A stretch of DNA of 64,000 bases, taken from Pseudoneurospora amorphoporcata (lineage: Eukaryota > Ascomycota > Sordariomycetes > Sordariales > Sordariaceae). The stretch lies in contig MU859199.1 of NCBI GenBank assembly GCA_033297205.1, forward strand, positions 32,407 through 96,406, in the 5' to 3' direction. Below the pieces are notes generated by a model, which had not been told where the DNA came from, ran no database searches, and was given only the letters and a program-made list of their open reading frames with translations. Shown piece after piece: positions 43,310 through 55,210 of this stretch (position 1 is its first letter; each line of letters starts with the position of its first letter). The translations under genes and the position numbers were made by a program.

Positions 43310-45383
43310 ATGCGCTTTTCAACGGCAGCTCTTGTAGCAGGTCTGCAAGTGTCAGCTGCTTTTGTCGTGGACGGCGAACAGAAACCCCTAGGCTTCAGAC
43401 AGAAACCAAAGGGGACGGCGACAAAGGAAAAGAAACAGCCCAACATCGTCTTTATCCTTACCGACGACCAAGACCTGCATTTGCAGTCTCTCGACTATCT
43501 TCCCCTTGTCAAGAAACACCTGGCCGATGAAGGTACTACATACAAACGTCACTACTGTACAACGGCCATCTGCTGCCCTGCCCGAGTTTCTCTGTGGACT
43601 GGAAAGCAAGCTCACAACACCAATGTCACGGATGTATCACCGCCATATGGTAAAATTTTCCCTAAATATGCATTTATGGCTAAGTCTAGGTCGGTATGAC
43701 TAACACCGAGGACCAGGTGGATTACCCAAGTTTATCAGCCAAGGCTTCAACGAAGCCTACCTGCCCGTCTGGCTCCAAGAAGCCGGCTACGACACCTACT
43801 ACACCGGAAAGCTCTTCAACGCCCACACCGTCGACAACTACGACTCCCCCTACCTAGCCGGCTGGAACGGCTCCGACTTTCTCCTGGATCCTTACACCTA
43901 CTCGTACCTCAACGCCACCTTCCAGCGCAACCGCGATCCGCCGGTCAGCTATGAAGGCCAATACTCGGTCGATGTGCTCGCCGAAAAGGCCTACGGATTC
44001 CTCGACGACGCCGCCCGAAACGTACACGATGATGGAGGACGGCCGTTCTTCTTCGGTATCGCTCCCATTGCTCCTCACAGTAACATCGAGCCGCGCCTCC
44101 TTTCGTCCTCTTCAGAAGACGTAAACACCCTCCACCGCCGTCCCACCAGCGAAGAAGACGACATCGAACAATTCGTCTCCTTCACCCCTCCCATCCCCGC
44201 CACCCGGCACGCCCACTTGTTTCCAGACGTCGTCGTCCCGCGCACCCCGCACTTCAACCCCTCCTCGCGCGCCTCAGGCGTGTCCTGGATTTCTCACCTG
44301 CCTGTGCAAAGCGCCGAGGACGTGGCTTTCAACGACCACTTCTACCGCCAGCGGCTGCGCACACTGCAGTCGGTGGACGAGCTGGTCGCCGGTGTGGTTG
44401 AGCGGCTGGAGCGTCACGGGTTGTTGGAGGATACGTACGTCTTTTACACGAGTGATAACGGTTACCATATTGGCCAGCACCGCTTGCAGCCGGGGAAGGA
44501 GTGCGGGTTTGAAGAGGATATCAACGTCCCGTTGATTGTGAGGGGACCGGGCGTGAAGAAGGGAAGCGTGGCGGAGGTGGTTACTAGTCATGTGGACTTG
44601 GCGCCTACGGTTTTGAAGTTGGCTGGGGCGTTGGGGGGTGATGACTACAACAAGGAAGAAGAGTACAAGCTGGATGGTGAGGCGATCCCGCTTACCGCTG
44701 CGGAGCTGGCTCAAGCGAAGGAGAAGGGGAAGAGACATGAGCATGTCACTGTTGAATATTGGGGGTTGGCGTTGTCGGAGGGTCGAGTCTTCGGGAAGGA
44801 CGCCCAAAGGTTCTGGACGAACAATACGTACAAGGCCGTGAGGATCTTGGGCGAGGGGTATAACCTGTACTATTCCGTTTGGTGCAGTGGCGAGCACGAG
44901 TTGTATGATCTTCAGGTGAGTCTCTTTTTTTCTTTGTCTGGACATCGCTTCCTCCCATTTTGATAACGAATACCTCCTATCCTATCAACGATGCTAACCG
45001 ACTCGTTACATGAACAGACCGATCCATACCAGCTCAGCAACCTGCTCGATCCTTCCTCGCTAGCCAGTGGGAAGACACCGTCGTTCCTCCTTGGGGCGCC
45101 GTTCCAGAAAGTCGTTGCCCGGCTCGACTCACTTCTCTTTGTCCTCAAGTCGTGCAAAGGAAAGACGTGCATTAGACCATGGGAGGCACTGCATCCGGCT
45201 GGAAATGTGCAGAACTTACATGATGCTCTCTCGAGTAGGTTTGATACGTTTTATGAGAAAGAGCAGAAGAGGGTAGAGTTCGACCGCTGCGAGAAAGGAT
45301 ACATTGTCGAGGCGGAAGGTCCGCAGTTTGAGACGGACGGGTTGGTATATCGGGATGGACACCGATGGGATCAGTGGGTTTAG
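43310..45383 (+). CDS. ars-1: Secreted/periplasmic arylsulfatase
   Basis: Three exons, 43310-43649, 43717-44915 and 45018-45383, separated by 67- and 102-nt introns, give 634 aa. A signal peptide (MRFSTAALVAGLQVSAAF) leads into the sulfatase fold. IVFILTDDQD supplies metal-binding aspartates (52-53). The formylglycine motif C88-C-P-A-R92 in ICCPARVSLWTGK is intact, C88 being the residue that is oxidised. FYTSDNGYHIGQHRLQPGKE carries the second metal site and catalytic basic residues. Several N-x-S/T sites fit a secreted glycoprotein. The enzyme hydrolyses aryl sulfate esters; in Neurospora ars-1 is induced by sulfur limitation through CYS3, and length and motif fit it. Only a weak CYS3-like palindrome (ATGAAGGCAT, 43132-43141) was seen. 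A TATA-like CTATTTATTG is near 43219. Confidence 0.92.
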
Positions 45384-46047
45384 AAGTTGCGAGCTTCCCT
45401 ATGCATGACGGATGATGTATTCTCTGCTATGTAGTACTTTCCTTCTTGGTATAACTCAATGGGCATTTATCAATCACAGGCGATGGATATTTGGGAAGTT
45501 GGTAGCCATGCTTATATTGCTCGGCTCGGAAGTGTCCGGTTGATCATGCACCATGATTACATATCTATAAGCAATGGTTTCATCTGAAACAGCGAGCATA
45601 GCACTATGGTTGAACAACAAGGAAACAGAAGACGAAGAGGGAAGCGTTCAGAATAAAAGGTGCATAAACACAGAAAAAGACGGAATACCAGAAAAAAGAA
45701 AGAGGAAAAAGAAGAAAAGAAAGGAACTTCAGCTGCCCAAATCCAAAATCGAACTGACCAAGGATTTGGAAGTGTCTGATTAGGTAGGTATCCAAAAACT
45801 ACGTCCATAAAACATGATTACTTATTGGTGGTGTTCCTGAACTGGTAAACATGCTTATGTTAAAGCAAAAAAAATCCCGAAAAGAGGTCAAGTGTGTGCC
45901 CAAGCTCTTGCGAAGGATACGGCCGATGTTTGATGTTGAGAGCAGTTGCGCGCTAGTATTGTACTCGGGGGAACAGTGACAAAATGAGAATTCTCACTTA
46001 TATTAATTACAACGTCCGGACTAGTTTCATCAACTTGAACTGCTCAA

Positions 46048-46077
46048 CCAGCATGGCTTAGTGGTGGAGCGCATCAC
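46048..46077 (+). pseudogene. tRNA 5'-half-like fragment
   Basis: CCAGCA-TGGCTTAGTGG-TGGAGCG-CATCAC resembles an acceptor strand, A box (46054-46064) and D arm, then similarity stops. No anticodon arm or B box follows within 100 bp, so no functional tRNA is possible. Could be a chance match. Confidence 0.3.
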
Positions 46078-47006
46078 TATATCTACGTATGAGGATATGA
46101 AGGGAACAGACAAACATGACGAAGACGGGCACGCAAACTCGCCCAAGGTACATCTCAGCTTCACGGCGGTAGCAGGTCGGTTATCCCTCCCGTCTTTACG
46201 TTGTCTTCACGTTGTCCACTTTGAAGGCTGAAAGTGTCTCTCTCATATTAACGACATTCAGGGATGACAACGACATGAGCTTGAGACATGAAAAAGAAGG
46301 ATGTACCTATGAGGAAGGAGAGCCGAAGTTTGACCCCGACTTTGGACACACGACCATCCTCGACGCTTGCGGTAGAGTCATTTGCGTCCCAGTGACATTC
46401 AGATAATGTTCACTTCCGATTCACACAGTAATAGTAACGTTGCCATCTTCGTTCTCTAGGTATATGCCGGCAGGCAGAAGGCAAGTCACCTTCCATGTTA
46501 GTACCCTTCGCCACGGGATACATCACTCTGCCTTTGGCGTTGGTCTTACATCTCAAATGCTCAATCTCCAACAACACACCTGACCAAATATGCACACTTC
46601 CTCTTCACCGTCATAGATTCACAACGTCAAAAGCCCGAAACATCCACCTCTAGTGGCCGCGAGGACCCCTAGCCTAAATTATTCATCCACGAACTGAGGC
46701 TCATGGTGGTGATCAATGAAGTGTCCGAATCTAGGCGGCCGATAGAGTAGAATCAGTCAGCAATACGCGAGCAGTAGGGTTCAGGGCGAATGACAGCCGA
46801 GACCTAGAATTGGAGGTAAGTTGGCTTCAATTGGCGGCGATTCTTCTTCGATTGTTTTTGGCTTGGAGGGGATTGGATGCTGACAGTTTTATGATGAACT
46901 GAAGCTCATAGAACGGATTCCCCCCTCGAGGGGCTCAATGGATTTGACGATTTGAGAGCTCGTTGGCCGAGGAGCGGCGTGGAGGCACTGGGTGGGTTTG
47001 AAGCCA

Positions 47007-47110
47007 GGAAGGAAAGAAGGAAGGAAAGAAGGAAGGAAAGAAGGAAGGAAAGAAGGAAGGAAAGAAGGAAGGAAAGAAGGAAGGAAAGAAGGAAGGAAAG
47101 AAGGAAGGAA
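47007..47110. repeat. 12-bp polypurine minisatellite (AAGGAAGGAAAG)n
   Basis: About 8.7 exact copies of a 12-bp unit, all purine on the + strand. Frames through it on both strands (RKEG-type or SFLP-type) are artefacts of the repeat. Confidence 0.97.
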
Positions 47111-50100
47111 CCTGGAAAGGAAAGGAAGGAAATGTGCTACTGCCCTGTACACCATTAATTCCAGTTCCTCGACCAAGGACTACCTGGTAGCAACCTACCC
47201 AATTCAATGTCCACCGACGGTCGTCGTTACCTCCACTATGAACCTTCAACGCCCAAAAGTCTCTCCAACTAGGCCTTGGAAGCCACTGATCATTGCCCGG
47301 CTGGATCTTTGGATTCCCTGTATGAGATCGAATATCCGTTAGTGATCGATGTCCCGTGAGAGTTTTGTCAGTACCTACGCATCACTTTTCTTTTTCGTTC
47401 TACGTGTAAAAGCTGAGAAGGGAATGATTAACACTCTACCCCCGAATGAAGGTCAGGTGTCTTTAACATCCCTTTAAGCAGTCAACGAGAGGATGATGCG
47501 GAGGACGGGGGTCAAGAGTGGACCGTGGAGGGAAAAAAAGGCCAGGGCCCGGGAGTGAAGTTGTGAAGATGAATTAGGGACGGGGGTTCAAGGTTGGCAA
47601 GGCAGTGGATCCACCATTCGGAGAGTGGAAGAGCCGTGACTGGGTCTTTGGGTTGAAGCTTTGACGTTCGTTTAGGTTCCTCGTGGCAGCGTGGATCTTA
47701 TCGAATATTCCCAGTGACGCTACTGTGCGATCGGCTTCAACATTGGAGGTTTGTTACTGTGAATCGATGGGGAAGGTAATATAATAAGAGCTCATTACCT
47801 TTCCTGGTCCACCGCGTTTGTCGATATCCAGGAGCTCGGAGCGTCCCATGCCTTGTCAATGTGACCCTTTTCGGATGTCAAGTGAAGGTGCTGATGACCT
47901 GATGGGATCGGGAAGTTTGGAGAGACTCGCACGCCATTCAACAGTGAACGGCTCGTCACACCTTAAACCGATGATAACTGATAGGATTGTGAGGCGAGGC
48001 AAGGTAGGTAAATAATAGGCTAGTGAACCAAGCAACGAAAGTGTGTGTTTGGCATGTCTCATGGGGCGAATCCTGGATCGGAGGTTGAAGCGGTTATGCA
48101 GGGCCGCCGTATGCGTGATGCTTCAACCAATAACTACTATATCGTTTTCGTATCGAACGCCCGAACCTAGCACGTGTCGAAGAAAGGGGAACCAAGGTCC
48201 TGAGGTGTTCCATCCCGAGGTTCACCATGTCTTGTTTCAGCGGAGAGTACCGCCGGTACCAACTTAAGGCTGCGGAAAGCTGTCCCGTTGCCTGTGTGTC
48301 TCCGAATGCCGTGACGCTTTCAGAACGGAGGCCTTGTGAGGCCCGGAGGACCTCTTTGACCATGTTCAGGTCTCGTTGGAAAAGGATTTATAAGATGATA
48401 TTTGAACAAGCGAAGAGTGCCTCGTAGTAACAAGATCCATTTATATGTCCACTTGGATATGGCCTGTTCATATCGGATTTGATGATGGGTGAGACTGACG
48501 GAGTGAGTATCTGGTCTCGTCACATATCCCGCAACCCTTGGGTGTTCGTGATCACGACCAGGTTTTTATGACGGATTAAGGCGCAATGACGGGTGTCGCC
48601 GTGTCGGTAAGTGGTAAGGGACACGGCATGTAATGGCAGTCAAGATGACCCAACTGGCGGAAATCGCGGACGAGACTAGGTGTGTATTATGTGCATATCT
48701 GGAGACCGAAGAGACGGCCGTGGTAGGTGGTGATAACGTAAAGATGGGGTGTCATGGCGGCTTAACCAGCTCGTCGGCTGGCATCCGGCCTACCACAGAT
48801 ATGTAGGACCCTCAGAAGGACCCAACCCAAAGGAGGAGGAGGAGGAGACAAAGAGTGAGACGGGGATAATGTCGAGTGTCAGCTGCAAGGCTGAGAGATG
48901 AAGTGGTTCTTCTGCCGAAGGAGCATTTAAACTGCCCAATGATAAGTAGTGGAGGGGGAATATTCCGTGGAGGTAATACTATGCTTCTTGACATGTCAAC
49001 CGCTGAGGTGAAGCGGGAAAACAGTTGGAAACAGCCGACAGAAATACTGGCCTGCCGAGGGCTTGCTATGGTAAGGAGATGAGGCTCATGATGCTGGAAA
49101 GGAAGTTAGTCCTCATAGCCCGCAGTAGCGGAGCTGGATCCGGGAAGAGAATCAGCATGGAAATTGACTCCAAACTCTTCTTCAGCGGATGTGATTTCCC
49201 GAATGCCAGTGGCAGAACGTGGTACAGTGAAATTGGTGGGTGACGGTTGGAGAGTTTGAAATTGAATGATGGTTCAGATTTTCAAATGGAAGGAAGGACG
49301 TTGCGAATGGTTCGAAAGGGGTGCCTGGCGCAGGTACGTACCCGGCTTTTGGTGTAGGGCCGAGCAGCGACCAATGGCGTGTTGTGGATTGGAAGTTTTG
49401 GTGGAGTCGACACTCGATCTCTCAATTCGGATCCGTCCGAGACTTGGAACAGCGGCCCGGCGTGCGGCGGTGCCACTCTGTTCCAGGCGATGCGGAGCCG
49501 TGATTCCGACAAAATCCACTTGCTCAGCCAATTAGGTTGGGTGAACTTCGAAACTCAGGTGGCCCGCGAAGCCCGCCGCGCACGAATTACCCCGGGAAGG
49601 AAAGTTGGACCCCATAAGGTAGAGGTATCGTTCCTGTTAAAGTGGAAAGTCACAACCCCTCGCTCGCAGAAGCCCTCCTGCCCTCGCAGGCCTCGCTAGG
49701 TCGCGCTTGGCTGGCCCGAAAGGAAAGAGCTGGACTTGTCAAACTCTGCCCCGCGCCGCTTCCCATTGGCGGATTGGCGACGACACAACCGGGCAACTGC
49801 AACTGCCCAACGGGCGAGGCTCCCAACGATGAAAAATCTCTGCTGCGGGAAAGTGCCTCCTTCCCGTCAAGTAGTAGTGAGTGCAGTCGGGTGGTTTGTG
49901 GGCTGAAGATGGATCTTGGGTGTCCGGCCAGTCCCGTTGACCTGGACAACTGCTTACACTACAAACTACCAGCGGTAGTGTTTTACTAGACGGCCCCGTC
50001 CAACCGTAATACCGACATTCTCGCCTCCCACGGTCTGGCCGATAGGAAAACTCGGGCTTCTCTCATTCTTCGCATGAACCCCACGATGCTTGCTGAGACG

Positions 50101-51523
50101 GGGTCTCGTCCCGGTGTTGGCAAGGGAAAACGAGAATGGAGCTCTGATCTCGGCCAAACTGGAAAATAACCCTATGGCGTCTGAGTCTGGAAAACAACCG
50201 TTTCCGGGTTTGGAAGAGTCTTGTGTATGTATAGTTTGACAGTTTGACGGCTTTCATCCACTTCCGTTGTGCCTGTGGATTGCAACATTGCATCTCCAAC
50301 CACGCGATGGGGCGTTGATTTCTCTAGTGTACATAGGTACCTAGACCAGGGCACTAACAGATGGAAACATTAACTCCCGAGATAACCTAGGCAGGCATGG
50401 GCCCAGGCCAACCAGATCATGATGCACCAAAGACAAAAATGGTAACCTTTGGCAATGGGACTAACGGCGGAGAGACATGCGCCGATCCTTCACTGGCGTC
50501 TATGGTAGGCTTTTTTGGGTCTGTTTCTTGAGAATAGCTTCTATACGTATGGTATAAGAGGTAGAGAGAGAGTGAGAAGAGACATGTTGGCTGTTTGGCC
50601 CGTTTGGCGGGACTTGGGGAAACAATATTTGCCTAAAAAGAGCGACATCTGCCATCTGCCCCTTATATTGCTACCGCTTGCCTGTCCGGCACCTCCCTAG
50701 ATGTAAAGTCTGAACGGGATCATCGTCCCCAGCTCCCGGATTGGATCCATCCAGAACCCAGCGCCATCCCGGCCCACGCTCCCTCAAGTGCCACCACGTT
50801 TAAGAGACATATCCCACACGCATACCGATCCATCATATCCGATCCCATATAAGACAGTACCAAGCATCCCAATAAGGCGTGTGCCTCCCTCCCTCCCAAG
50901 TCACAAGAGTTACCTGGATTGCCATTTTTTTTACCCTCCTGTCAACACATCTTCTTCGGCATTCGGAACGAAACAATCCTAAAAGAAAAGTAGTGGATAA
51001 TAACTGTTGAAAGAGTCGGTCGAGGTCCCTGTCAGCAACCTAAGTGAGGTGGATTGTGGACTGCAATACCCTATTCGGCCGAGGTTCTCCCATCTGGTCT
51101 AACCTAAGGTACCTAGCCTTTTTATTAGTCGGCCACTGCCCCCTGGGGTAGCTCCGTCGACCTGTTTGGAGACCTGAAGTGTACCTGGATATTGGGGTCT
51201 TGGGGACTGGAGAAACTGGAGACTCTGGGGAACGATCGGAGCCCGAGACTGTTTATCCACACCACTGGGACCACGCAACGTTGTGTGAGAAGTCTCCGAC
51301 AAGGGAAACAAGACAGACACACTCACACTCAAAACCATACTCGATGCTATACAAGCTCACAATATAACAACGACAACAAGACCAACATCTATCCAAGAGA
51401 CAACCCTTACATATCAGCATCTTACACCAAGAACAACAGCATCGCCAAGTACTACACACAAACCAACCGAGAGGAACATCGATGGTCAGGTAGTAACACG
51501 GAGAGACAACAACAACCTGCACA

Positions 51524-54010
51524 ATGGCAACTTCAACAACTGGTGGTGGTGGTGCCGTGCTGGTGTCGACAACACCTCAGACTCCGGGTACCACAAGGAT
51601 AACGAGATCATCACGAGAGTCGAATTTCCCGGCAGCGGCCATGCTTGGTCCGGGCGGTGGTAAGGACGTGGGGACAGGGGTGGTGTCTGGACTTCCTGTG
51701 AATGGGTACCAAGAGCCACGCCGGCGGTGCGATCAATGCCCTGGGGGCCAGCGGCGCACGCTATGCACCCACCACAATCCGGGGTACAGCCAGTCACACA
51801 GGCAGCGCGAGCCCGAGTTTATCCTGTCAGGACCATTAACAGGGACCTCCTCAGCGGTACACAGCCATCTCCAACGACCCCGCAGAATCTCGAAACTCAA
51901 GCACCGCTCCCTGACTGCCACCCTGGCGAACCTTAAGAATGCCGGCTCCCTCAGCAACAATAACATTGGCCGCCCCCGAAGCAGCGGTTCTCCTGTCACC
52001 CAAGCCACCCAAGAACAAGACGACATGGAGCCGCCCGTGCTCTCATTTTACGGCACCGAGCCCGTCCCCCTTCCTAGCCGCTTCGCCCAGATCAAGCGCA
52101 GCCTCGTGGCCGGCCACGAAAAGGAGCTTGAGGCTTCGTGGGCCCGTCTGATAGCTGCACTGCGCGACGAGGTCGACAACATTGCCTCGCGCGGTTCCTC
52201 CATTACTCCCAGTATCGACTTTACCGAGATTTCGAACCCTTCCAAAAAGGCAGACTTTGCCCGTGACCTCAAGCGCTACGGTCTTGGCGTCATCCGCGGC
52301 GTCGTGCCCCACGCCGATGCGCAAAAGGCCATAGACGAGACCGTCAAGTACCTCGAAACCAAGCACGACTTCAAGGCTCCCACCCCTCAAGATCCGACAT
52401 GCTTCGACTTCTTCTGGTCGCCTGCCCAAGTGCGCACGCGCGCCCACCCCAAGGTGCTGCAAGCACAGCGCTTCGCCATGTCGCTCTGGGACAATGATGC
52501 CGACGATCGCATGGCCACCCGTTTCCCCATTGCATATGCTGATCGTCTGCGCATTCACGGCGCCAACATCGGCGGAGTGGGCCCCGATGCCGCTGAGAAG
52601 AAGGCAAGCGAGGACCCGGCCGCCGCAGAGGCCCATAAGGCTGCAATGGAGCTCCTTGGCGACTTCGCATCCTCGACCGTCATCGCCCAGGTCGACAATG
52701 GCAGTCTCGAGCGGTGGGAGTCGGACGGTTATGGCCGCGGAGGTACCTACGACGCCGTCTTCAAGGGGGAGTGGGAGAAGTACGACCCCTGGGATCCTAC
52801 CTACCGCGTGACCGCCACCCCGGATCTCTACAACGGCTACGGTGCCTGCAGCATCTTCCGCATGTACCAGGGCATCGTGGCTCTCAGCAGCATCGACCCG
52901 GGCATGGTACGACTGCTGCCCAGCCCCAAGCTGGCCACTGCCTACTTCCTGCTGCGTCCCTTCTTCTCGCCCAAGAACCCCCCGCCCGAGCGTCGCGAAG
53001 GTCCCGAGTGGGACGCCTTCCTCGACGTATCCAACTGGGCCCTCGACGCCGAGCAAAGCACCATCATCCACGGCGCCGTTCCCGGCCACGCCCAGCGTCT
53101 CACCGAGCTCTGGCATCCGCATCTGCACCTCCGCCGCACCCTCACCACCCTTCCCACCTTGCAAACAGGCGATTACATCATCTGGCACCCAGACCTGGCC
53201 TACCACATCACCTCGAACCCCAACACCATGGCGAGCCGCGCACCCACGCCACCACCCCCTGGCGAGAACGACGACGGCGACGATGACGAGGCACCCATCA
53301 ACAAGCCGGTGTCGATCCTCGTCTACGTCCCCGCCGCCCCCCTCACCCAGACCAACGCGCTGTACCTGGCCCGCCAGCGCAAGACCTTCCAGCGCGGACA
53401 CCCCGGTCCTGACTTCGATTCTACGGGAAGCGGTCTAGGCAGCGAGGCGTCGCACTCTGGAAGGCCGGGCGAGACGGAAATTGCCGAGGTTGGCGGTCCC
53501 GCGGGCTTGCAGGCCATGGGTCTGGCGCCCTTTGACATTGCGCCCACGCCGACGAGCAATTCCAGCAATGATGGGGAAGTGGAAGACGAAGATGTTGAGA
53601 TGGAGGGTACTGCGACTGGCAGCACGAACAAGGCTTCTGCTACTGCTGAGTCAAGCACAACGGAGACGATTGGCGGCGTGTCAAACATCCCCGTTAGCCG
53701 GGCTGAGGCAGAAGTCGCGAGGATGGCGAATATCATTCTGTTCCCGGATCGTTATGATTTTTATATGGGTACTAGGCGGAGCTCGACGGCCACTAAGAGG
53801 AAGAGGTCGTCGGATGTTAAGGACGAGGAGAAGGAGAAGGGGAAGAGGAAAGAGACGAGTCCGTCATTACCCGCTAGGGCAAGCAACAAGGTGGTCACGG
53901 TGCCGGTTCAGGTGAAGCAGGAACAAGAGAAGCGGGCGGATGAGGAGATGGCGAGGAGGCCCAGCCAGCAAGGTCAGCAGGAGAAGGAGAGGAAAGCAAG
54001 CAGGGCTTGA
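51524..54010 (+). CDS. DUF1479 family protein (2-oxoglutarate oxygenase-like)
   Basis: One frame of 828 aa. The first 165 residues are low-complexity. The DUF1479 domain spans about residues 180-620: RDLKRYGLGVIRGVVPHADA, CFDFFWSPAQVRTRAHPKVL, AQVDNGSLERWES (about 387), FRMYQGIVALSSIDPG, SNWALDAEQSTIIHGAVPGH and TLQTGDYIIWHPDLAYHI (about 548-562). The fold is related to Fe(II)/2-oxoglutarate oxygenases; the HPD and downstream residues could bind metal. Where many relatives have a His in the HxDNGSLERWE element this protein has Gln (AQVDNG), so catalysis is doubtful. After the domain comes an acidic stretch (VEDEDVEMEGT) and a Lys/Glu-rich tail (KRKRSSDVKDEEKEKGKRKE) that could be a nuclear signal. 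Substrate unknown. The ATG at 51524 follows an AC-rich leader. Confidence 0.85.
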   Translation: MATSTTGGGGAVLVSTTPQTPGTTRITRSSRESNFPAAAMLGPGGGKDVGTGVVSGLPVNGYQEPRRRCDQCPGGQRRTLCTHHNPGYSQSHRQREPEFILSGPLTGTSSAVHSHLQRPRRISKLKHRSLTATLANLKNAGSLSNNNIGRPRSSGSPVTQATQEQDDMEPPVLSFYGTEPVPLPSRFAQIKRSLVAGHEKELEASWARLIAALRDEVDNIASRGSSITPSIDFTEISNPSKKADFARDLKRYGLGVIRGVVPHADAQKAIDETVKYLETKHDFKAPTPQDPTCFDFFWSPAQVRTRAHPKVLQAQRFAMSLWDNDADDRMATRFPIAYADRLRIHGANIGGVGPDAAEKKASEDPAAAEAHKAAMELLGDFASSTVIAQVDNGSLERWESDGYGRGGTYDAVFKGEWEKYDPWDPTYRVTATPDLYNGYGACSIFRMYQGIVALSSIDPGMVRLLPSPKLATAYFLLRPFFSPKNPPPERREGPEWDAFLDVSNWALDAEQSTIIHGAVPGHAQRLTELWHPHLHLRRTLTTLPTLQTGDYIIWHPDLAYHITSNPNTMASRAPTPPPPGENDDGDDDEAPINKPVSILVYVPAAPLTQTNALYLARQRKTFQRGHPGPDFDSTGSGLGSEASHSGRPGETEIAEVGGPAGLQAMGLAPFDIAPTPTSNSSNDGEVEDEDVEMEGTATGSTNKASATAESSTTETIGGVSNIPVSRAEAEVARMANIILFPDRYDFYMGTRRSSTATKRKRSSDVKDEEKEKGKRKETSPSLPARASNKVVTVPVQVKQEQEKRADEEMARRPSQQGQQEKERKASRA

Positions 54011-54863
54011 TAAAGAAGGAGATGATCATGTAGTGGAGTGAACGGAGTGTTTGGATTGAGCTTTTGAATTTTCTTGGAGTATTACCTATTTTTGGTCTGA
54101 TGGTTTCAACTTTTGTCCATGAGAAACCAGCCAGCGACGGAGCGTGCGGATGGAAGGAAAGTACGTACGTGCAGGTGCGTGCATGGAAGCGATCGATATT
54201 CGATAGAGCCGCGACTCATACCACCCCCCCCCCCCCCAATATTTCCAGATTCCCATTAGTCATACCCCTTTTTTTTTGTATGTGCCCTTTTGTTTGCTCC
54301 TTTCAGTGAACTGGGCCAGCTACATTTTCATGTCATAGTTCAGTACCTTATATACCTATTCGTGTTACTTATTTACAACATTTGGTGGCTGTCCTTACCG
54401 GCTCCCACCGCGATCTGTGTTATCTTTTCTGTGGATAGACACCAGGTAGAAATCATTACCAATGATCTAGACTAGTGCCTGTGAAGCCACAAGTCGTTGA
54501 CTTTATCCTTATTGCTATCGGTTCGTTGTCCCCCTTTCCCCTCTACCTGCAACTGACTAACAAACAACCCCAGGGCAACGCTACAACAATCATCATCCAC
54601 GGCCTTGGGAATCCTTCTTCTCGCCGGCAATTACTAGATTCGCAGTGCCGGACAGACCTACCTACATACCTACCCCTGCGCAACAACCGTTACCGACACC
54701 ACGGCCATAATGGAGCATTTGCCTCTTCTTCCTCCTCCTCCTCCGGTCAGGTCAGCACCATCGACCGGTCTAACGTCGGATTTTTTACAGCGGTCCGCGA
54801 GCTACATGTACGAGGATGGAGATTGAACGTCAATGCTATCATCGCACTTTACACATACATACA

Positions 54864-54908
54864 ATACATACATACATAGCAAGCCTGACAACCTATGTAT
54901 GTATGTAT
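54864..54908. repeat. Perfect 16-bp inverted repeat with 13-nt loop
   Basis: ATACATACATACATAG at 54864-54879 is followed by its exact reverse complement at 54893-54908. The arms are tetranucleotide (CATA/TATG) repeats, so it may have arisen from an inverted microsatellite. Confidence 0.9.
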
Positions 54909-55165
54909 GTGAATACCGCCTGAATGAATGTTCGTATCGTCAAGAGGCCTAACCGCATTGATAACCAAGCGGAATATACCTATCAAGAGGACAATATCTG
55001 ATGTGGATTAGACCAGACGTAAGTAATATAATTCCTGTCTCCTTCACGTACATGTGCCTACCAGCCGCAAGCCGCAAGCGTCAAGCGTCAAGTCTTTGAA
55101 TTTATTTATTTTTTAAAAAAAAGGAGAACAAAAAAATAAAATAAAGGGCGTACTACCGGTAAGTA

Positions 55166-55173
<8 letters not shown>

Positions 55174-55210
<37 letters not shown>
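55174..55210. repeat. Poly(T) tract, 37 nt
   Basis: Uninterrupted run of 37 T, preceded by TTTTTTC. Length may be inexact. Confidence 0.95.

Larger units (their letters stand above)
45384..51523. other. 6.1-kb gene-poor region
   Basis: No reading frame here has recognisable family sequence, and the longer ones are low-complexity or overlap simple repeats. Contents I can name: an A-rich stretch (45640-45725), a tRNA 5'-half-like fragment (46048-46077), a 12-bp polypurine minisatellite (47007-47110) and a small foldback GGAACAG...CTGTTCC (49447-49484). The last 600 bp before 51524 are AC-rich and likely the leader of the DUF1479 gene. GC content rises around 49400-50000 without a clear gene. 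Confidence 0.4.

Noticed and set aside
46889..47249. Several repetitive frames (SFLP, FPSF, RKER types)
   Set aside because: Created by the 12-bp minisatellite being open in all frames.
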